From positions 144,342-208,341 of the forward strand of contig NZ_JAKNUW010000003.1 in the NCBI RefSeq assembly GCF_023155805.1: 64,000 nt of DNA, read 5' to 3'. The notes under the pieces are model-generated. The model did no database searches, had not been told where the DNA came from, and saw nothing but the letters and a program-made list of their open reading frames with translations. Each line of letters begins with the position of its first letter. The first letter of the stretch is position 1. The translations under genes were made by a program, and so were the position numbers. Of this stretch, positions 1-12,836 are shown piece by piece. The DNA comes from Micrococcus lacusdianchii. GTDB taxonomy: Bacteria; Actinomycetota; Actinomycetes; Actinomycetales; Micrococcaceae.

Positions 1-1182
1 GGAGGCGCCGCCGCCGGTGGAGATGTGGCCGAACTGGTCGTCCTCGAAGCCGAGGGAGCGCACGGCCGCCGCCGAGTCGCCGCCGCCCACCACGGAGAGT
101 CCGCCCGCGGCGGTGGCCTCGGTGAGCGCCTGCGCGACGGTGCGGGTGCCCTCGGCGAAGGCCGGGAACTCGAACACGCCCATGGGGCCGTTCCAGAAGA
201 CGGTCTTGGCGCCGGCGATCCGGGAGGCGAAGTCCTCCGCCGTCTGCGGGCCGATGTCCAGGCCGATCGCGTCCGCGCCGTGGGCGCCGGTGGTCAGCGC
301 GTCCACGGGGAGGACCTCGTGCTCGGCGTCCTGGGCGAAGGCGGACGCCATGACGATGTCCGTGGGCAGCACGATCTCGGCGGCGCCCTCGCCCGAGCGC
401 TCGAGGTAGCGGCGGACGGTGTCCAGCTGGTCCTCCTCGAGCAGCGACGCGCCGACCTCGTGGCCCTGGGCCTGAAGGAAGGTGAAGAGCATGCCGCCGC
501 CGATCAGCAGCGTGTCCGCCTTCTCCAGGAGGTTGTCGATCACGGCGAGCTTGTCCGAGACCTTCGAGCCGCCCAGGACCACCACGTAGGGGCGATCCGG
601 GGAGTCGGTGAGGCGGGTGAGGACCTCGAGCTCGGTGGCCACGAGCGGGCCCTGGTGGGCCGGGAGCAGCGCGGCGATGTCCGCGACGGACGCGTGCGCG
701 CGGTGCACGGCGCCGAAGGCGTCGCCCACGTACGCGCCGTCCTCACCGGCCAGGGCGGCCATCTCCCGGGCGAGCTCGCCGCGCTGGGCCTCGTCCTTCG
801 AGGTCTCGCGGGCGTCGAACCGGACGTTCTCCAGCAGGAGCACCTGGCCGTCCTCGAGGCCGGCGGCCTTCGCACGGGCGTCCTCGCCGGTCACGTCGGC
901 GGCCAGCTGGACGTCGGCGTCCAGCACCTCGCCGAGGCGGGCGGCAACGGGGGCCAAGGAGTACTTCGGGTCGGGCTCCCCCTGCGGGCGGCCGAGGTGG
1001 GCCATGACGACGACGCGGGCGCCGGCGTCGGCCAGCTCCTTGATGGCCGGCGCGGAGGCACGGATGCGGCCGTCGTCGGTGACGGTCTGCCCGTCCAGCG
1101 GGACGTTGAGGTCGGAGCGGATCAGAACGGTGCGTCCGGCGACGCCGGCATCGAGCAGGTCCTTCAGAGTCTGGGCGGTCAT
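1..1182 (-). CDS. pgk: Phosphoglycerate kinase (3' end outside window)
   Basis: Glycolytic enzyme that transfers phosphate between 1,3-bisphosphoglycerate and ADP in the cytosol. The 394 residues present cover nearly the whole protein (family about 400). Visible marks are the N-terminal substrate loop [15 protein letters not shown], the hinge/nucleotide segment [11 protein letters not shown], and the C-terminal [10 protein letters not shown], after which only the last few residues are missing. The start is ATG at 1182, with AGGAGG 6 nt upstream. It lies downstream of gap but has its own promoter after the gap terminator. Confidence 0.97.
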   Translation of the reverse strand, partial: MTAQTLKDLLDAGVAGRTVLIRSDLNVPLDGQTVTDDGRIRASAPAIKELADAGARVVVMAHLGRPQGEPDPKYSLAPVAARLGEVLDADVQLAADVTGEDARAKAAGLEDGQVLLLENVRFDARETSKDEAQRGELAREMAALAGEDGAYVGDAFGAVHRAHASVADIAALLPAHQGPLVATELEVLTRLTDSPDRPYVVVLGGSKVSDKLAVIDNLLEKADTLLIGGGMLFTFLQAQGHEVGASLLEEDQLDTVRRYLERSGEGAAEIVLPTDIVMASAFAQDAEHEVLPVDALTTGAHGADAIGLDIGPQTAEDFASRIAGAKTVFWNGPMGVFEFPAFAEGTRTVAQALTEATAAGGLSVVGGGDSAAAVRSLGFEDDQFGHISTGGGAS

Positions 1183-1216
1183 GTGTGCCTCCTGGGGTCG
1201 TCCACGGTCTGCAGCC

Positions 1217-1222
1217 AGTCTA
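1217..1222 (-). promoter_or_regulatory. Probable -10 box of pgk
   Basis: TAGACT on the minus strand, about 35 nt upstream of the pgk ATG and downstream of the gap terminator. This would give a short leader of roughly 28 nt carrying the AGGAGG ribosome site. No clear -35 was identified. Confidence 0.5.
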
Positions 1223-1226
1223 GGCA

Positions 1227-1266
1227 GACGGCCCGGGCCGGCGGAGGTCCACCGGCCCGGGCCGTC
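1227..1266 (-). terminator. Terminator after gap
   Basis: Perfect 15-bp inverted repeat (1227-1241 with 1252-1266, 10-nt loop), almost all G/C, starting 16 nt after the gap stop codon. There is no T-tract, as is usual for such GC-rich genomes. It separates gap from pgk. Confidence 0.7.
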
Positions 1267-1281
1267 CGGGTTGCGCCAGGG

Positions 1282-2292
1282 TCAGAGCTGGTCGCCGATG
1301 TGCTTCGTGAGGTCCAGGAGCTGGCAGGTGTAGCCGTACTCATTGTCGTACCAGCCGATGATCTTCACGGTCTGGCCGATGGACTTGGTCAGTGGGGCGT
1401 CGAAGGTGCACGCGGCCGGGGAGGTGACGATGTCGGAGGAGACGATCGGGTCCTCGGAGTACACGAGCCGCCCGGCCATCGGGCCGGATTCGGCGGCCTT
1501 GCGGAAGGCCGCGTTGACCTCCTCGATCTCCACGTGGCGGGTGAGCTCGACCGTGAGGTCGGTGGCGGAGCCGGTGATGGTGGGCACGCGCATGGCGAAG
1601 CCGTCCAGCTTGCCCTTGAGCTCGGGGATGACCTCGCCGATGGCCTTGGCGGCGCCGGTGGACGTGGGCACCATGTTCTGCGCGGCGGCACGGGCGCGGC
1701 GACGGTCCTTCTTGTGCACGTTGTCGTGCAGGTTCTGGTCGCCGGTGTACGCGTGGATGGTGGTCATGATGCCGTCCACGATGCCGAACTCGTCATTCAG
1801 CACCTTGGCCATCGGCGCCAGGCAGTTGGTGGTGCAGGACGCGTTGGACACGATGTGCATGGAGGCGGCGTCGTACGTGTCCTCGTTCACGCCCATGACG
1901 AACGTGCCGCCCACGTTCTTGCCGGGGGCGGAGATGACCACCTTCTTGGCGCCCGCGTCCAGGTGGGCCTGGGCCTTCTCCCCGTCGGTGAAGATGCCGG
2001 TGCAGTCGATCACGACGTCGACGCCGAGCTCGCCCCAGGGCAGCTGGGCCGGGTCCGTCTCCGAGAACAGGGCGACCTCGCGGCCGTCCACCAGGAAGCC
2101 CTTGTCCGAGATCTCGAGCTCACCCGGGTAGCGGCCGAGGATGGTGTCGTACTTGGAGAGCCAGAACAGGTCCTCCTTGTCCGCCAGGTCGTTCACGGCC
2201 ACGAGCTCGAGGCCCTGGCCCCTGCCGTCCGCGAGCACGCGGAGGATGTTGCGGCCGATGCGGCCGAAGCCGTTGATGGCGATCTTGGTCAT
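1282..2292 (-). CDS. gap: Type I glyceraldehyde-3-phosphate dehydrogenase
   Basis: NAD-dependent oxidation and phosphorylation of glyceraldehyde-3-phosphate, a cytosolic glycolytic tetramer. The 336-residue length is normal. It begins MTKIAINGFGRIGRN (Rossmann dinucleotide site) and holds the catalytic cysteine in SNASCTTNCLAP and the C-terminal WYDNEYGY motif. The reading frame stays open upstream of 2292, but ATG 2292 gives the conserved N-terminus and has GAGG a few nt upstream. Its neighbours are sodA upstream and pgk downstream, so this is the glycolytic gap rather than the gluconeogenic paralogue (inference). Confidence 0.97.
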   Translation of the reverse strand: MTKIAINGFGRIGRNILRVLADGRGQGLELVAVNDLADKEDLFWLSKYDTILGRYPGELEISDKGFLVDGREVALFSETDPAQLPWGELGVDVVIDCTGIFTDGEKAQAHLDAGAKKVVISAPGKNVGGTFVMGVNEDTYDAASMHIVSNASCTTNCLAPMAKVLNDEFGIVDGIMTTIHAYTGDQNLHDNVHKKDRRRARAAAQNMVPTSTGAAKAIGEVIPELKGKLDGFAMRVPTITGSATDLTVELTRHVEIEEVNAAFRKAAESGPMAGRLVYSEDPIVSSDIVTSPAACTFDAPLTKSIGQTVKIIGWYDNEYGYTCQLLDLTKHIGDQL

Positions 2293-2411
2293 GATGCCTC
2301 GCTTCCTGGCGCCCGTCGTGGGGCGCGTCCATGGACGGATGGTCAGTCGGAATGCATGCCCACGCACGTCGTCGGACGGGGCCACTGTCGACGCTCGAGG
2401 CGTCGGTCCGG

Positions 2412-2439
2412 GGGTCGGCCGCCCGACGGGGGCCGACCC
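2412..2439 (-). terminator. Weak stem-loop after sodA
   Basis: 9-bp perfect inverted repeat (GGGTCGGCC at 2412-2420 and its complement at 2431-2439) 20 nt past the sodA stop. It is a plausible factor-dependent or weak intrinsic terminator. Confidence 0.4.
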
Positions 2440-2459
2440 ACGGAGGGTGAGGGGCAGGG

Positions 2460-3086
2460 TCAGGCCGGCAGCACGAGGCCCCGGGCGCCCTGGCGGGCCG
2501 CCTCGAAGCGCTGCTGGACGTCCGCCCAGTTGACGATGTTCCACACGGCCTTGACGTAGTCGGCCTTGACGTTCTGGTAGTCCAGGTAGAAGGCGTGCTC
2601 CCACATGTCCAGCTGGAACAGCGGGATCGTGGCCACCGGGACGCCGTTCTGCTGGTCGTAGAACTGCTCGATCACGAGGTTGCCGCCGATGGGCTCGTAG
2701 GCGAGCACAGCCCAGCCGGAGCCCTGGATGCCCAGGGCGGCCGCGGTGAAGTGGGCCTGGAACTTGTCGAACGAGCCGAAGTGCTCGTCGATCGCGGCGG
2801 CCAGCTCACCGGTCGGCTTGTCACCGCCCTCGGGCGAGAGGTTCTTCCAGAAGATCGAGTGGTTCGTGTGACCGCCGAGGTTGAAGGCGAGGTCCTTCGA
2901 GAGCTGGTTGACGGCGCTGAAGTCCTCGGCGTCGCGGGCCGTCGCCAGCTTCTCCAGGGCCGTGTTGGCGCCCTTGACGTACGTGGCGTGGTGCTTCGAG
3001 TGGTGCAGCTCCATGATGCGCGCGGAGATGTGCGGCTCCAGGGCGGCGTAGTCGTAGTCCAGCTCGGGCAGAGTGAATTCCGTCAT
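2460..3086 (-). CDS. sodA: Superoxide dismutase, Mn/Fe family
   Basis: Dismutates superoxide to H2O2 and O2 in the cytosol. The 208 residues match the family length. Visible are the N-terminal helical hairpin ([15 protein letters not shown], first metal-ligand His), [13 protein letters not shown] (second His), and [14 protein letters not shown] (Asp and His ligands). The start is ATG 3086 with GGAGG 6 nt upstream; a longer frame upstream has no family similarity. Mn versus Fe preference cannot be told from sequence alone. It sits between whiA and gap, an arrangement expected for Micrococcaceae. Confidence 0.96.
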   Translation of the reverse strand: MTEFTLPELDYDYAALEPHISARIMELHHSKHHATYVKGANTALEKLATARDAEDFSAVNQLSKDLAFNLGGHTNHSIFWKNLSPEGGDKPTGELAAAIDEHFGSFDKFQAHFTAAALGIQGSGWAVLAYEPIGGNLVIEQFYDQQNGVPVATIPLFQLDMWEHAFYLDYQNVKADYVKAVWNIVNWADVQQRFEAARQGARGLVLPA

Positions 3087-3275
3087 GCTTCCTCCTTCAG
3101 TCGTCACCGCCGGGCCGCGGGATGCTGACCGGCGGTGCTGTGTGCGGGAACCCTGCACGGATGCGGGGTATTCCTGGTCCCATTGTGGACGGCGCGGCGC
3201 GCCGGGCGCCATGGACGACGGCCCGCGCGCCCACGCCCGCCTGCCGGCCCCGGGTCCGGGTGAGGCGGACTCCGA

Positions 3276-4238
3276 TCAGCGGCCGGCCTCTGCGGTGCCG
3301 GGCACGCCGAGTTCCGCGGCACGGCGGTCCGCCGTGGACAGGAGCCGGCGGATGCGTCCGGCGATCGCGTCCTTCGTCATCGGCGGATCGGCCAGCCGCC
3401 CCAGCTCGTCGAGGGAGGCCTGCTTGTTCTCCAAGCGCAGACGTCCGGCATAGAGCAGGTGCTCCGGGACGTCCTCCCCCAGGATCTCGAGAGCCCGCTC
3501 CACGCGGGCGCCGGCGGCCACCGCCGCCTGCGCGGAGCGGCGCAGGTTCGCGTCGTCGAAGTTGGCCAGGCGGTTCGCGGTGGCACGGACCTCCTTGCGC
3601 TCGCGCCGTTCCTGCCACAGGGCGGCGGTCTGGGTGGCCCCGACGGCGGTGAGCAGCGTGGCGATGGCCTCGCCGTCACGCACCACCACCCGGTCCGCCT
3701 GGCGGACCTCACGGGCCTTCGCCGCGACGTGCAGACGTCGGGCGGCCCCCACGAGGGCAAGGGCGGCCTGGGGGCCGGGTGTGGTGACCTCCAGGGAGGA
3801 GGAGCGGCCGGGCTCGGTCAGGGAACCGTGCGCCAGCAACGCCCCGCGCCACACCGCAGCCGTGTCGGCCGCACTGCCGTGCACCAGGGCCGGGGGCAGG
3901 CCGCGGACGGGGCGGCCTCGCTGGTCGAGCAGCCCGCTCTGGCGGGCGAGGTCCTCTCCCCCGGCCACCACGCGGATCACGTAGCGCTGGCCCCGGCGCA
4001 GGTTGCCTCCGGACACCACCACGATCTCCGTGGCATGGCCGTAGACCTCGGTGATGGCCGCGCGCAGGCGGCGGGCGCTGGCCCCGTGGTCGAGCTCGGC
4101 CTCGATCACGACGCGGCCGGACACCAGGTGCAGGCCGCCGGCGAACCGGAGCATCGAAGCCGCTTCGGCGCGCCGTTCGGGCGTGGACGCCACCGGGACG
4201 CGGGCGAGCTCCTCCTTGAGGGTCATGGTCAGCGCCAT
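3276..4238 (-). CDS. whiA: DNA-binding protein WhiA
   Basis: Sporulation-type regulator, conserved in Gram-positive bacteria and linked to cell division and metabolism in non-sporulating species. The 320 residues comprise an N-terminal LAGLIDADG-like fold (begins [14 protein letters not shown]) and a C-terminal helix-turn-helix with the family motif [14 protein letters not shown] near residue 220 and [20 protein letters not shown] after it. AAGGAG lies 8 nt before ATG 4238. It is the last gene of the uvrC-rapZ-yvcK-whiA string, 68 nt after yvcK. Confidence 0.96.
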   Translation of the reverse strand: MALTMTLKEELARVPVASTPERRAEAASMLRFAGGLHLVSGRVVIEAELDHGASARRLRAAITEVYGHATEIVVVSGGNLRRGQRYVIRVVAGGEDLARQSGLLDQRGRPVRGLPPALVHGSAADTAAVWRGALLAHGSLTEPGRSSSLEVTTPGPQAALALVGAARRLHVAAKAREVRQADRVVVRDGEAIATLLTAVGATQTAALWQERRERKEVRATANRLANFDDANLRRSAQAAVAAGARVERALEILGEDVPEHLLYAGRLRLENKQASLDELGRLADPPMTKDAIAGRIRRLLSTADRRAAELGVPGTAEAGR

Positions 4239-4306
4239 GTCGGGCTCCTTCGGGGATGGACGACGGGGCGGACCGGGCGTTCAGACGCGCCGGGCCGCGA
4301 GGGACG

Positions 4307-5365
4307 TCAGGCGGTCATGGCCTCGTCGAGCGCCACGGCCAGGCGCAGGGGGTCGTGGACGAGGGGGTCAGCGGGGCTGCTCACTCTACTGAAGGCCGTC
4401 CTGGCCCCCAGGCGCGCCGCCTCGGCGACGACGGCGTCGCGGTCCCGGACGGCGTCCGCGTCCGCCACCACGACGTCGAGGCGCAGCCCGGGCGCGTGGG
4501 CACGCAGCGCCTTGAGGTGGTCGGCATGCGTCATGCCCGTGGTCTCCTGGGTGCCGGTGTCCGTGTTCAACACGAAGACCCGTCCGGCGGAGGTGCCCTC
4601 GAGGGCCGCGCGGACGTCCGGCAGCAGCAGGTGCGGCAGGACGGAGGTGTACAGGGAGCCGGGGCCGATCACCACCCAGTCGGCGCGACCGATGGCCTCG
4701 AGCGCCTCGGGGGCGGCCGCCGCGTCGGCCGGGCTCAGGCGGACGTCCGTGACGCGCCCCTCCCGGGCGGCCAGGGCGAGGGCCACCTGGCCCTCCACAT
4801 GCCGGCGCACCAGGGCGCCGCCCTCCGCCTCCGAGAGCACCTCCCCGCCGATGGTCAGCGGGACGCGGGAGACCGGCAGCACCTCGCCGTGGGCGCGCAG
4901 CAGGGCACCGGCCCAGCGAAGGCCGTCCACGGGGTCACCCAGGAGCTCCCACAGGGCCACGATCAGCAGGTTCCCCAGCGCGTGACCGTCAAGGGCGGCC
5001 TGCTCCGGAGGGACCTGGGTCGAGCGGAAGCGGTGCTGCATGGCCTGGGCCCACGTCCGTCCCCAGTCGGTGTCGTCGCACAGGGCGGCCAGCGCCATGC
5101 GGAGGTCGCCGGGTGGGAGGACGTCCATCTCGCGGCGGATGGTGCCGGAGGAGCCGCCGTCGTCGGCCACGGTGACCACGGCGGTCAGGTGGCCGGCGAT
5201 CAGGCGCAGCGCGGACAGTGAGGCCGACAGGCCGTGGCCACCACCCAGGGCGGTCACCCGGAGGTCGGCGCGGGCCGCGCCCGGGGAGCCGCCCGAGGGG
5301 CGCGTGGCGGCTGCCGGCGGCAGGGGCAGCTGACCCGTCAGCGGGGTGTGGGACGGGTGGGTCAT
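4307..5365 (-). CDS. yvcK: YvcK/CofD-like UDP-GlcNAc-binding protein
   Basis: Member of the GluK/YvcK family, which in other Gram-positives binds UDP-sugars and adjusts peptidoglycan precursor supply during gluconeogenic growth (family knowledge). It has 352 residues; the first 35 are a proline/alanine-rich extension. The nucleotide-sugar motif ALGGGHGLSASL follows, then VTVADDGGSSGTIR, and a C-terminal half with VIGPGSLYTSVLPHLL. The start codon overlaps the rapZ stop by 4 nt (ATGA), so translation is probably coupled. Confidence 0.93.
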   Translation of the reverse strand: MTHPSHTPLTGQLPLPPAAATRPSGGSPGAARADLRVTALGGGHGLSASLSALRLIAGHLTAVVTVADDGGSSGTIRREMDVLPPGDLRMALAALCDDTDWGRTWAQAMQHRFRSTQVPPEQAALDGHALGNLLIVALWELLGDPVDGLRWAGALLRAHGEVLPVSRVPLTIGGEVLSEAEGGALVRRHVEGQVALALAAREGRVTDVRLSPADAAAAPEALEAIGRADWVVIGPGSLYTSVLPHLLLPDVRAALEGTSAGRVFVLNTDTGTQETTGMTHADHLKALRAHAPGLRLDVVVADADAVRDRDAVVAEAARLGARTAFSRVSSPADPLVHDPLRLAVALDEAMTA

Positions 5366-6261
5366 TCGCGGCCCATGTCCCGGTGCTCCACGTGGACGGT
5401 CACCCGGGGGCGCTGGGCGATCCGGCGGGCGAGCTCCTCGGCCACGGCCACGGAGCGGTGCTTGCCCCCTGTGCAGCCCACGGCCAGCGTGGCGTAGTGC
5501 TTGTTCTCCCGCCGGTACCCCTCGAACACAGGGTCCAGGGCCGCCAGGTAGGCGGTGAGGAACGCGTCGACGCCGGGCTGGCTCAGCACGTAGTCGGAGA
5601 CCTCCGTCTCCTTGCCCGTGTGGGGGCGCAGGGCCGGCACCCAGTGCGGATTCGGGATGAACCGCATGTCCGCCACGAAGTTGGCGTCCGCGGGGAGCCC
5701 GTACTTGAACCCGAAGCTCATGACGTTCAGCCGCAGGGTCACCGGGCCGTCCTCGGAGAACAGCTCCGTGACCTCCGTGGCCAGGCCGTGGACGTTCAGC
5801 GCACTCGTGTCCACGACGACGTCGGCCGCCTCCTTGAGCTCGGAGACGATCTCCCGCTCGGCCTGGATGCCATCCAGGAGCCGGGCGTTGCCCTGCAGCG
5901 GGTGGGGCCGCCGGCCGGCCTCGAACCGGCGGACGAGGACGTCGTCCGCGGCCTCGAGGAACAGGGTGCGGTACTCCACGCCCTCGCTCTCGAGCTGCTG
6001 CAGGGCCGCGCGCAGCTCATGGAGGTAGGTGCGGGAGCGCACGTCCACCACGATCGCCAGGCGCGGGAACGCCTCGGGTGAGCGGGCCACCAGGTCCGCC
6101 AGCGTGATGAACAGCTGCGGCGGCATGTTCTCCACCACGTACCACCCGTGGTCCTGCAGGGCGTGGGCTGCCGTCGTCCGGCCCGCCCCGGACATGCCGG
6201 TGATGACGAGGACTTCGGAGGACGGGGGCTTCTCGGGCTGCAGCTGGGGGTCCAGGCTCAT
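5362..6261 (-). CDS. rapZ: RNase adapter / nucleotide-binding protein RapZ (YvcJ)
   Basis: P-loop ATP/GTP-binding protein; E. coli RapZ controls glmS mRNA decay, whereas Gram-positive YvcJ has a less defined role. It has 299 residues: Walker [11 protein letters not shown] near residue 22, the [14 protein letters not shown] region, and the C-terminal signature [20 protein letters not shown] with [14 protein letters not shown] 6261 overlaps the uvrC stop by 4 nt, and its own stop overlaps yvcK by 4 nt. The frame continues open upstream of 6261, but that extension is arginine/glycine-rich antisense-like sequence and was rejected. Confidence 0.95.
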   Translation of the reverse strand: MSLDPQLQPEKPPSSEVLVITGMSGAGRTTAAHALQDHGWYVVENMPPQLFITLADLVARSPEAFPRLAIVVDVRSRTYLHELRAALQQLESEGVEYRTLFLEAADDVLVRRFEAGRRPHPLQGNARLLDGIQAEREIVSELKEAADVVVDTSALNVHGLATEVTELFSEDGPVTLRLNVMSFGFKYGLPADANFVADMRFIPNPHWVPALRPHTGKETEVSDYVLSQPGVDAFLTAYLAALDPVFEGYRRENKHYATLAVGCTGGKHRSVAVAEELARRIAQRPRVTVHVEHRDMGRE

Positions 6262-8186
6262 GCGCTCACTGTATCCCCGTCCCCGGACGCCGTCAGGGCC
6301 GCGTGCACGGTCTCCGCGAGGGTCGGGCCGATGCCCGCCACCTCGGTGAGCCGCTCCGGTCCGGCGGCGCGGATCTGCTCCACGGACCCGAAGTGGTTCA
6401 GCAGCGCCTGGCGCCGCGCGGGCCCCAGGCCGGGCACGGCGTCCAGGGCCGAGGCGGTCATCGCCTTGGTCCTGCGCCCGCGGTGGCCCGCGATCGCGAA
6501 CCGGTGGGACTCGTCGCGGATGCGCTGGAGAAGATAGAGGCCCTCCGAGGCGCGGGGCAGCACCACCGGGAACTCGTCCCCGGGCACCCACACCTCCTCG
6601 AGGCGCTTCGCCAACCCCACCACGGGCAGGTCGTCCAGGCCGAGCTCCTCGAGCACGGAGGCGGCCGCGGCGACCTGGGGCGGGCCGCCGTCGACGACCA
6701 CGAGGGAGGGCGGGTACGCGAACCGGCGGTCGCCGGCGTCGGCCTCGTCGGCCTCCAGCTGCCCGCTCACCACGACGCCTTCCTGACGCTCCTTCGCCAT
6801 GCGTGCGAAGCGCCGGCGCAGCACGTCCCGCATCGAGGCCGTGTCGTCCCGGGCAGCCTCCCCCGTCACGTTGAACCGCCGGTAGTCCTTCTTCTTGGGC
6901 AGGCCGTCCTCGACGACCACCATGGAGCCGACGACGTTGGTGCCCTGGGAGTGCGAGATGTCGTAGCACTCGATCCGCAGCAGCGGGTCGTCGATTCCGA
7001 GGGCGTCCTGCAGATCCCGCAGCGCCGCCGAGCGGGTCGTGAGGTCCCCCGAGCGGCGGGTCTTGTGGAGCTTGAGTGCCATCTCGGCGTTCTCCCGGAC
7101 GGTCTCCATGAGGTCGGCCTTCGCACCCCGCTGCGGGACCCTCACCTGCACGCGGGCGCCCCGCAGGCCGGAGAGCCACGCGGTGAGCTGCTCCGCCTCC
7201 GACGGTTCCACCGGGACCAGCACTTCGTGCGGGATGCGCTCGGTGCCGCCGAGGTCGCCGTACACCTGCTTGAGGAGCTCCTCCACCATGACGTCCTGTC
7301 CGACGTCCTCCACGCGCTCCATGACCCAGCCGCGCTGTCCGCGGACGCGGCCCTGACGGACGTGGAACACCTGCACCGCGACCTCGAGCTCGTCCATGTG
7401 CAGGGCGAAGACGTCCGCCTCGGTGTTCTCGGGCAGCACCACGGCGTTGCGCTCGAACACGCGGCGCAGGGCGGCGATGTCGTCCCGCAGACGTGCGGCG
7501 TCCTCGAAGCGCAGGTCCTCGACGGCGGCCGCCATCGCCTTCTCGAGCTCGCGCACGAACCGTTCGGCGTCCCCGGCCATGAAGTCGCAGAAGTCCTGGG
7601 CCAGCGCGCGGTGCTCCGCCGGGGAGATCCGGCCGACGCACGGGGCGGAGCACTTGCCGATGTAGCCGAGCAGGCACGGGCGGTCCTGGGCGCGGGCGCG
7701 CTTGAACACGCCCGCCGAGCACGTGCGCACGGGGAACACCCGGAGCATGAGGTCCACCGTCTCGCGGATGGCCTTGGCGGGATGGAACGGGCCGAAGTAC
7801 GTCACCCCGGGCTTGCGGTCCCCCCGCATCACGAGCACGCGCGGGAACTGCTCGTTCATGGTCACGGCCAGGTACGGGTAGGACTTGTCGTCCCGGTACA
7901 TGATGTTGAACCGGGGCCGGTACTCCTTGATCCACGTGTACTCCAGCTGGAGAGCCTCGAGCTCGGAGCCCACCACGGTCCACTCCACGGCCGATGCCGT
8001 GAACACCATGGTGCGGGTCTTGGTGGCCAGGCGCGCCGGGTCCTGGAAGTAGGAGCTCAGGCGCGCCCGAAGGTTCTTGGCCTTGCCCACGTAGACGACC
8101 CGGCCGTCCGGGTCACGGAACCGGTACACGCCGGGGGACGTGGAGATCTCCCCGGGCGCGGGGCGGTACGTGCGCGGGTCAGCCAC
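6258..8186 (-). CDS. uvrC: Excinuclease ABC subunit C
   Basis: Makes both incisions in nucleotide excision repair with UvrA and UvrB. It has 642 residues: GIY-YIG nuclease domain at 15-95 ([20 protein letters not shown]), the Cys-containing region near 165-180 ([16 protein letters not shown]), a UVR motif, the RNase H-like endonuclease core (DGGPPQV near residue 490), and tandem HhH motifs at the end ([18 protein letters not shown]). The start is GTG 8186, overlapping the 3' end of the acyltransferase gene by 8 nt. UvrB and uvrA are also in this window. Confidence 0.97.
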   Translation of the reverse strand: MADPRTYRPAPGEISTSPGVYRFRDPDGRVVYVGKAKNLRARLSSYFQDPARLATKTRTMVFTASAVEWTVVGSELEALQLEYTWIKEYRPRFNIMYRDDKSYPYLAVTMNEQFPRVLVMRGDRKPGVTYFGPFHPAKAIRETVDLMLRVFPVRTCSAGVFKRARAQDRPCLLGYIGKCSAPCVGRISPAEHRALAQDFCDFMAGDAERFVRELEKAMAAAVEDLRFEDAARLRDDIAALRRVFERNAVVLPENTEADVFALHMDELEVAVQVFHVRQGRVRGQRGWVMERVEDVGQDVMVEELLKQVYGDLGGTERIPHEVLVPVEPSEAEQLTAWLSGLRGARVQVRVPQRGAKADLMETVRENAEMALKLHKTRRSGDLTTRSAALRDLQDALGIDDPLLRIECYDISHSQGTNVVGSMVVVEDGLPKKKDYRRFNVTGEAARDDTASMRDVLRRRFARMAKERQEGVVVSGQLEADEADAGDRRFAYPPSLVVVDGGPPQVAAAASVLEELGLDDLPVVGLAKRLEEVWVPGDEFPVVLPRASEGLYLLQRIRDESHRFAIAGHRGRRTKAMTASALDAVPGLGPARRQALLNHFGSVEQIRAAGPERLTEVAGIGPTLAETVHAALTASGDGDTVSA

Positions 8187-8850
8187 GGGCGCCCGGAGCC
8201 GCGTTGTACTCGTCCACCCGCTCCTGGCCGGAGAGTGCGGCGATCGCGTCCATCACGTCAGCAGTGGCCTGCCGCCGCTGGGGCAGGCCGTGTCGGCGCC
8301 CGGGATGGCCGAACCACAGGGGCTCTCCCGCCGCGAGGGTGAACCGGTGCGGGCGGAAGCCGCGCCCGCCTGGCGGCTGCAGCCGCTCGGTGCCCCGCAG
8401 GCCCACGGGGACCACCGGGGCGCCCGTGGTGAGGGCCAGCCAGCCCACGCCGGTGCGCCCGCGGTAGAGCCGACCGTCCCGGCTGCGCGTGCCCTCGGGA
8501 TAGATCCCCACGCCCTGGCCGTCCTCGAGCAGGGCCACGAGCGATTCGAGCGCCGCCACCGAGGCCGACTGGTCCCCCCGCTGGATGGGGATGGACCCCA
8601 CGGACTCGAAGAACCGGCGCTGCAGCCGACCGGTGAGGCCGGGGGCGGTGAAGTACTCCGCCTTGGCGGAGAAGTGCACGGGCCGCGGGCACAGCGCCTG
8701 CAGCAGGACCGAGTCGAGGAAGGACAGGTGGTTCGAGGCCAGGATGAACGGACCCGACGCTGGCACGTTTTCCAGGCCGGTGATGCGGGGTCGGCACGAG
8801 AGCCGGAACATCCCGGCGAACGCGCGGCGGACGGGCTCGGAGGTCGCCAT
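8179..8850 (-). CDS. 1-acyl-glycerol-3-phosphate acyltransferase family (PlsC-like)
   Basis: Probable acyl transfer to lysophosphatidic acid in phospholipid synthesis, membrane-associated. It has 223 residues. The catalytic HX4D motif is in NHLSFLD near residue 41 and the second block is [10 protein letters not shown] near 116, followed by [15 protein letters not shown] 8850 is the likely start; there is no strong ribosome site. It overlaps the uvrC start by 8 nt, so the pair is probably one transcript, although the two functions are unrelated. Acyl acceptor specificity is not known. Confidence 0.88.
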   Translation of the reverse strand: MATSEPVRRAFAGMFRLSCRPRITGLENVPASGPFILASNHLSFLDSVLLQALCPRPVHFSAKAEYFTAPGLTGRLQRRFFESVGSIPIQRGDQSASVAALESLVALLEDGQGVGIYPEGTRSRDGRLYRGRTGVGWLALTTGAPVVPVGLRGTERLQPPGGRGFRPHRFTLAAGEPLWFGHPGRRHGLPQRRQATADVMDAIAALSGQERVDEYNAAPGARG

Positions 8851-8924
8851 GGTTCCCTCGCCTGCCTCTCGTGGTCGGGGGCCGGTGTCGCCCGGCGGGG
8901 CGACGCCGGCCGGGAGTCGGTCGG

Positions 8925-11927
<3,003 letters not shown>

Positions 11928-11933
11928 CGGACC

Positions 11934-11939
11934 AGTCTA
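11934..11939 (-). promoter_or_regulatory. Probable -10 box of uvrA (leaderless)
   Basis: TAGACT on the minus strand, 6 nt before the GTG start of uvrA. The predicted transcription start falls on or beside the start codon. Confidence 0.6.
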
Positions 11940-12009
11940 GGCGCGCGCCCGGACGCGGTACGGGCCGGACGGCCCCGGATCCGCCACTGGCGGAGCCGGG
12001 CCCCGTCCG

Positions 12010-12015
12010 TAGACT
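12010..12015 (+). promoter_or_regulatory. Probable -10 box of the metallo-hydrolase gene (leaderless)
   Basis: TAGACT ending 7 nt before ATG 12023, the same hexamer as in the divergent uvrA promoter. No ribosome-binding site lies between box and start. Confidence 0.6.
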
Positions 12016-12022
12016 GTCCCGC

Positions 12023-12703
12023 ATGTCCGCCTCCGCCGAGATCCGTCTCCTCCACGACCTGCCCGCCGTGACCGTGCGCGCCGTCTCCGTCTCCGACATG
12101 GACAACAACGCGTATGCGATCACGTCCAAGACCACGGGAGCGCAGGTCCTGATCGACGCGGCGGACGCACCGGAGACGCTGCGGGAGCTCCTGGCGTCGG
12201 CGTCGGCGGACACCCCCTGCGAGCCGCACCTGGCCCTCATCGTGACCACCCACCGCCACTGGGACCACGTCCGCGCCCTGCCCGCGCTCGCCTCGGTGAC
12301 CCGCGCCCGCACGGCCGCCGGGGCGGACGACGCCGAGGCGATCGCCGCGGACACGGGCGTCGCCCCGGACGTGGTCCTCCACCACGGGGAGACGGTCACG
12401 GTCGACGGGATCACCCTCGAGGTCATCGCCCTGCGCGGGCACACCCCGGGCTCGGTCGCCCTGGCCTACCGCCCCGAGGCGGACGAGCCGGCCGTCCTCT
12501 TCACCGGCGACTCCCTCTTCCCCGGCGGCGTGGGCAACACCGGGGGTGACGCCGCGCGCTTCGCCACCCTGCTCGACGACGTCGAGCAGCGCCTCTTCGC
12601 CGCCTTCGACGACGACGTCGTGGTCCACCCCGGCCACGGCGCCTTCACCACGCTGGGCGTCGAGCGTCCCCGCCTGCAGGAGTGGCGCGAGCGGGGCTGG
12701 TGA
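12023..12703 (+). CDS. Metallo-beta-lactamase-fold hydrolase (glyoxalase II-like)
   Basis: 226 residues. The zinc-binding HxHxDH motif is complete (THRHWDHV, near residue 76). Further ligands are seen in the GHTPGSVAL block, in FTGDSLFPGGVGNT (bridging Asp) and in the C-terminal VHPGHG. This layout is that of glyoxalase II/thioesterase-like hydrolases, so hydrolysis of a thioester such as S-lactoyl-mycothiol is possible but is inference. It is transcribed divergently from uvrA; no partner gene suggests its substrate. Confidence 0.88.
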   Translation: MSASAEIRLLHDLPAVTVRAVSVSDMDNNAYAITSKTTGAQVLIDAADAPETLRELLASASADTPCEPHLALIVTTHRHWDHVRALPALASVTRARTAAGADDAEAIAADTGVAPDVVLHHGETVTVDGITLEVIALRGHTPGSVALAYRPEADEPAVLFTGDSLFPGGVGNTGGDAARFATLLDDVEQRLFAAFDDDVVVHPGHGAFTTLGVERPRLQEWRERGW

Positions 12704-12759
12704 GCCTCTCCCGTCTAGGCTGGGTGTCGGGGGGCGATGGCAACGACCACATCCGCTGT

Positions 12760-12774
12760 CCGAACAGCGTTCGG
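12760..12774. promoter_or_regulatory. Inverted repeat, candidate TetR operator
   Basis: CCGAAC, 3-nt spacer, GTTCGG: a perfect inverted repeat about 50 nt upstream of the tetR-type -10 box. The position fits an autoregulatory operator. The 3-nt spacer differs from the 4-nt spacer of actinobacterial LexA boxes. Confidence 0.4.
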
Positions 12775-12824
12775 CAGAAACGAACACGCTTCACCTCCCA
12801 CACCCTCCGCGTCGGCAGCCCCGC

Positions 12825-12830
12825 TAAGGT
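12825..12830 (+). promoter_or_regulatory. Probable -10 box of the TetR gene (leaderless)
   Basis: TAAGGT ending 6 nt before ATG 12837, without an intervening ribosome site. Confidence 0.55.
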
Positions 12831-12836
12831 GACTTC

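Noticed and set aside
25..2559. An 840-codon open frame on the plus strand opposite pgk and gap
   Set aside because: High GC keeps antisense frames open; its product is low-complexity Val/Gly/His-rich, and the minus-strand genes are unmistakable.
5362..7983. Fusion of rapZ with a long upstream frame
   Set aside because: The upstream part is a shadow of uvrC in another frame; the ATGA overlap at 6258-6261 marks the true start.
12716..12721. TAGGCT as an additional promoter of the TetR gene
   Set aside because: No start codon fits at the leaderless distance, and a closer TAAGGT box precedes the gene.
12760..12774. LexA (SOS) box upstream of tetR
   Set aside because: The half-sites are separated by 3 rather than 4 nt, and the downstream genes are not typical SOS members.
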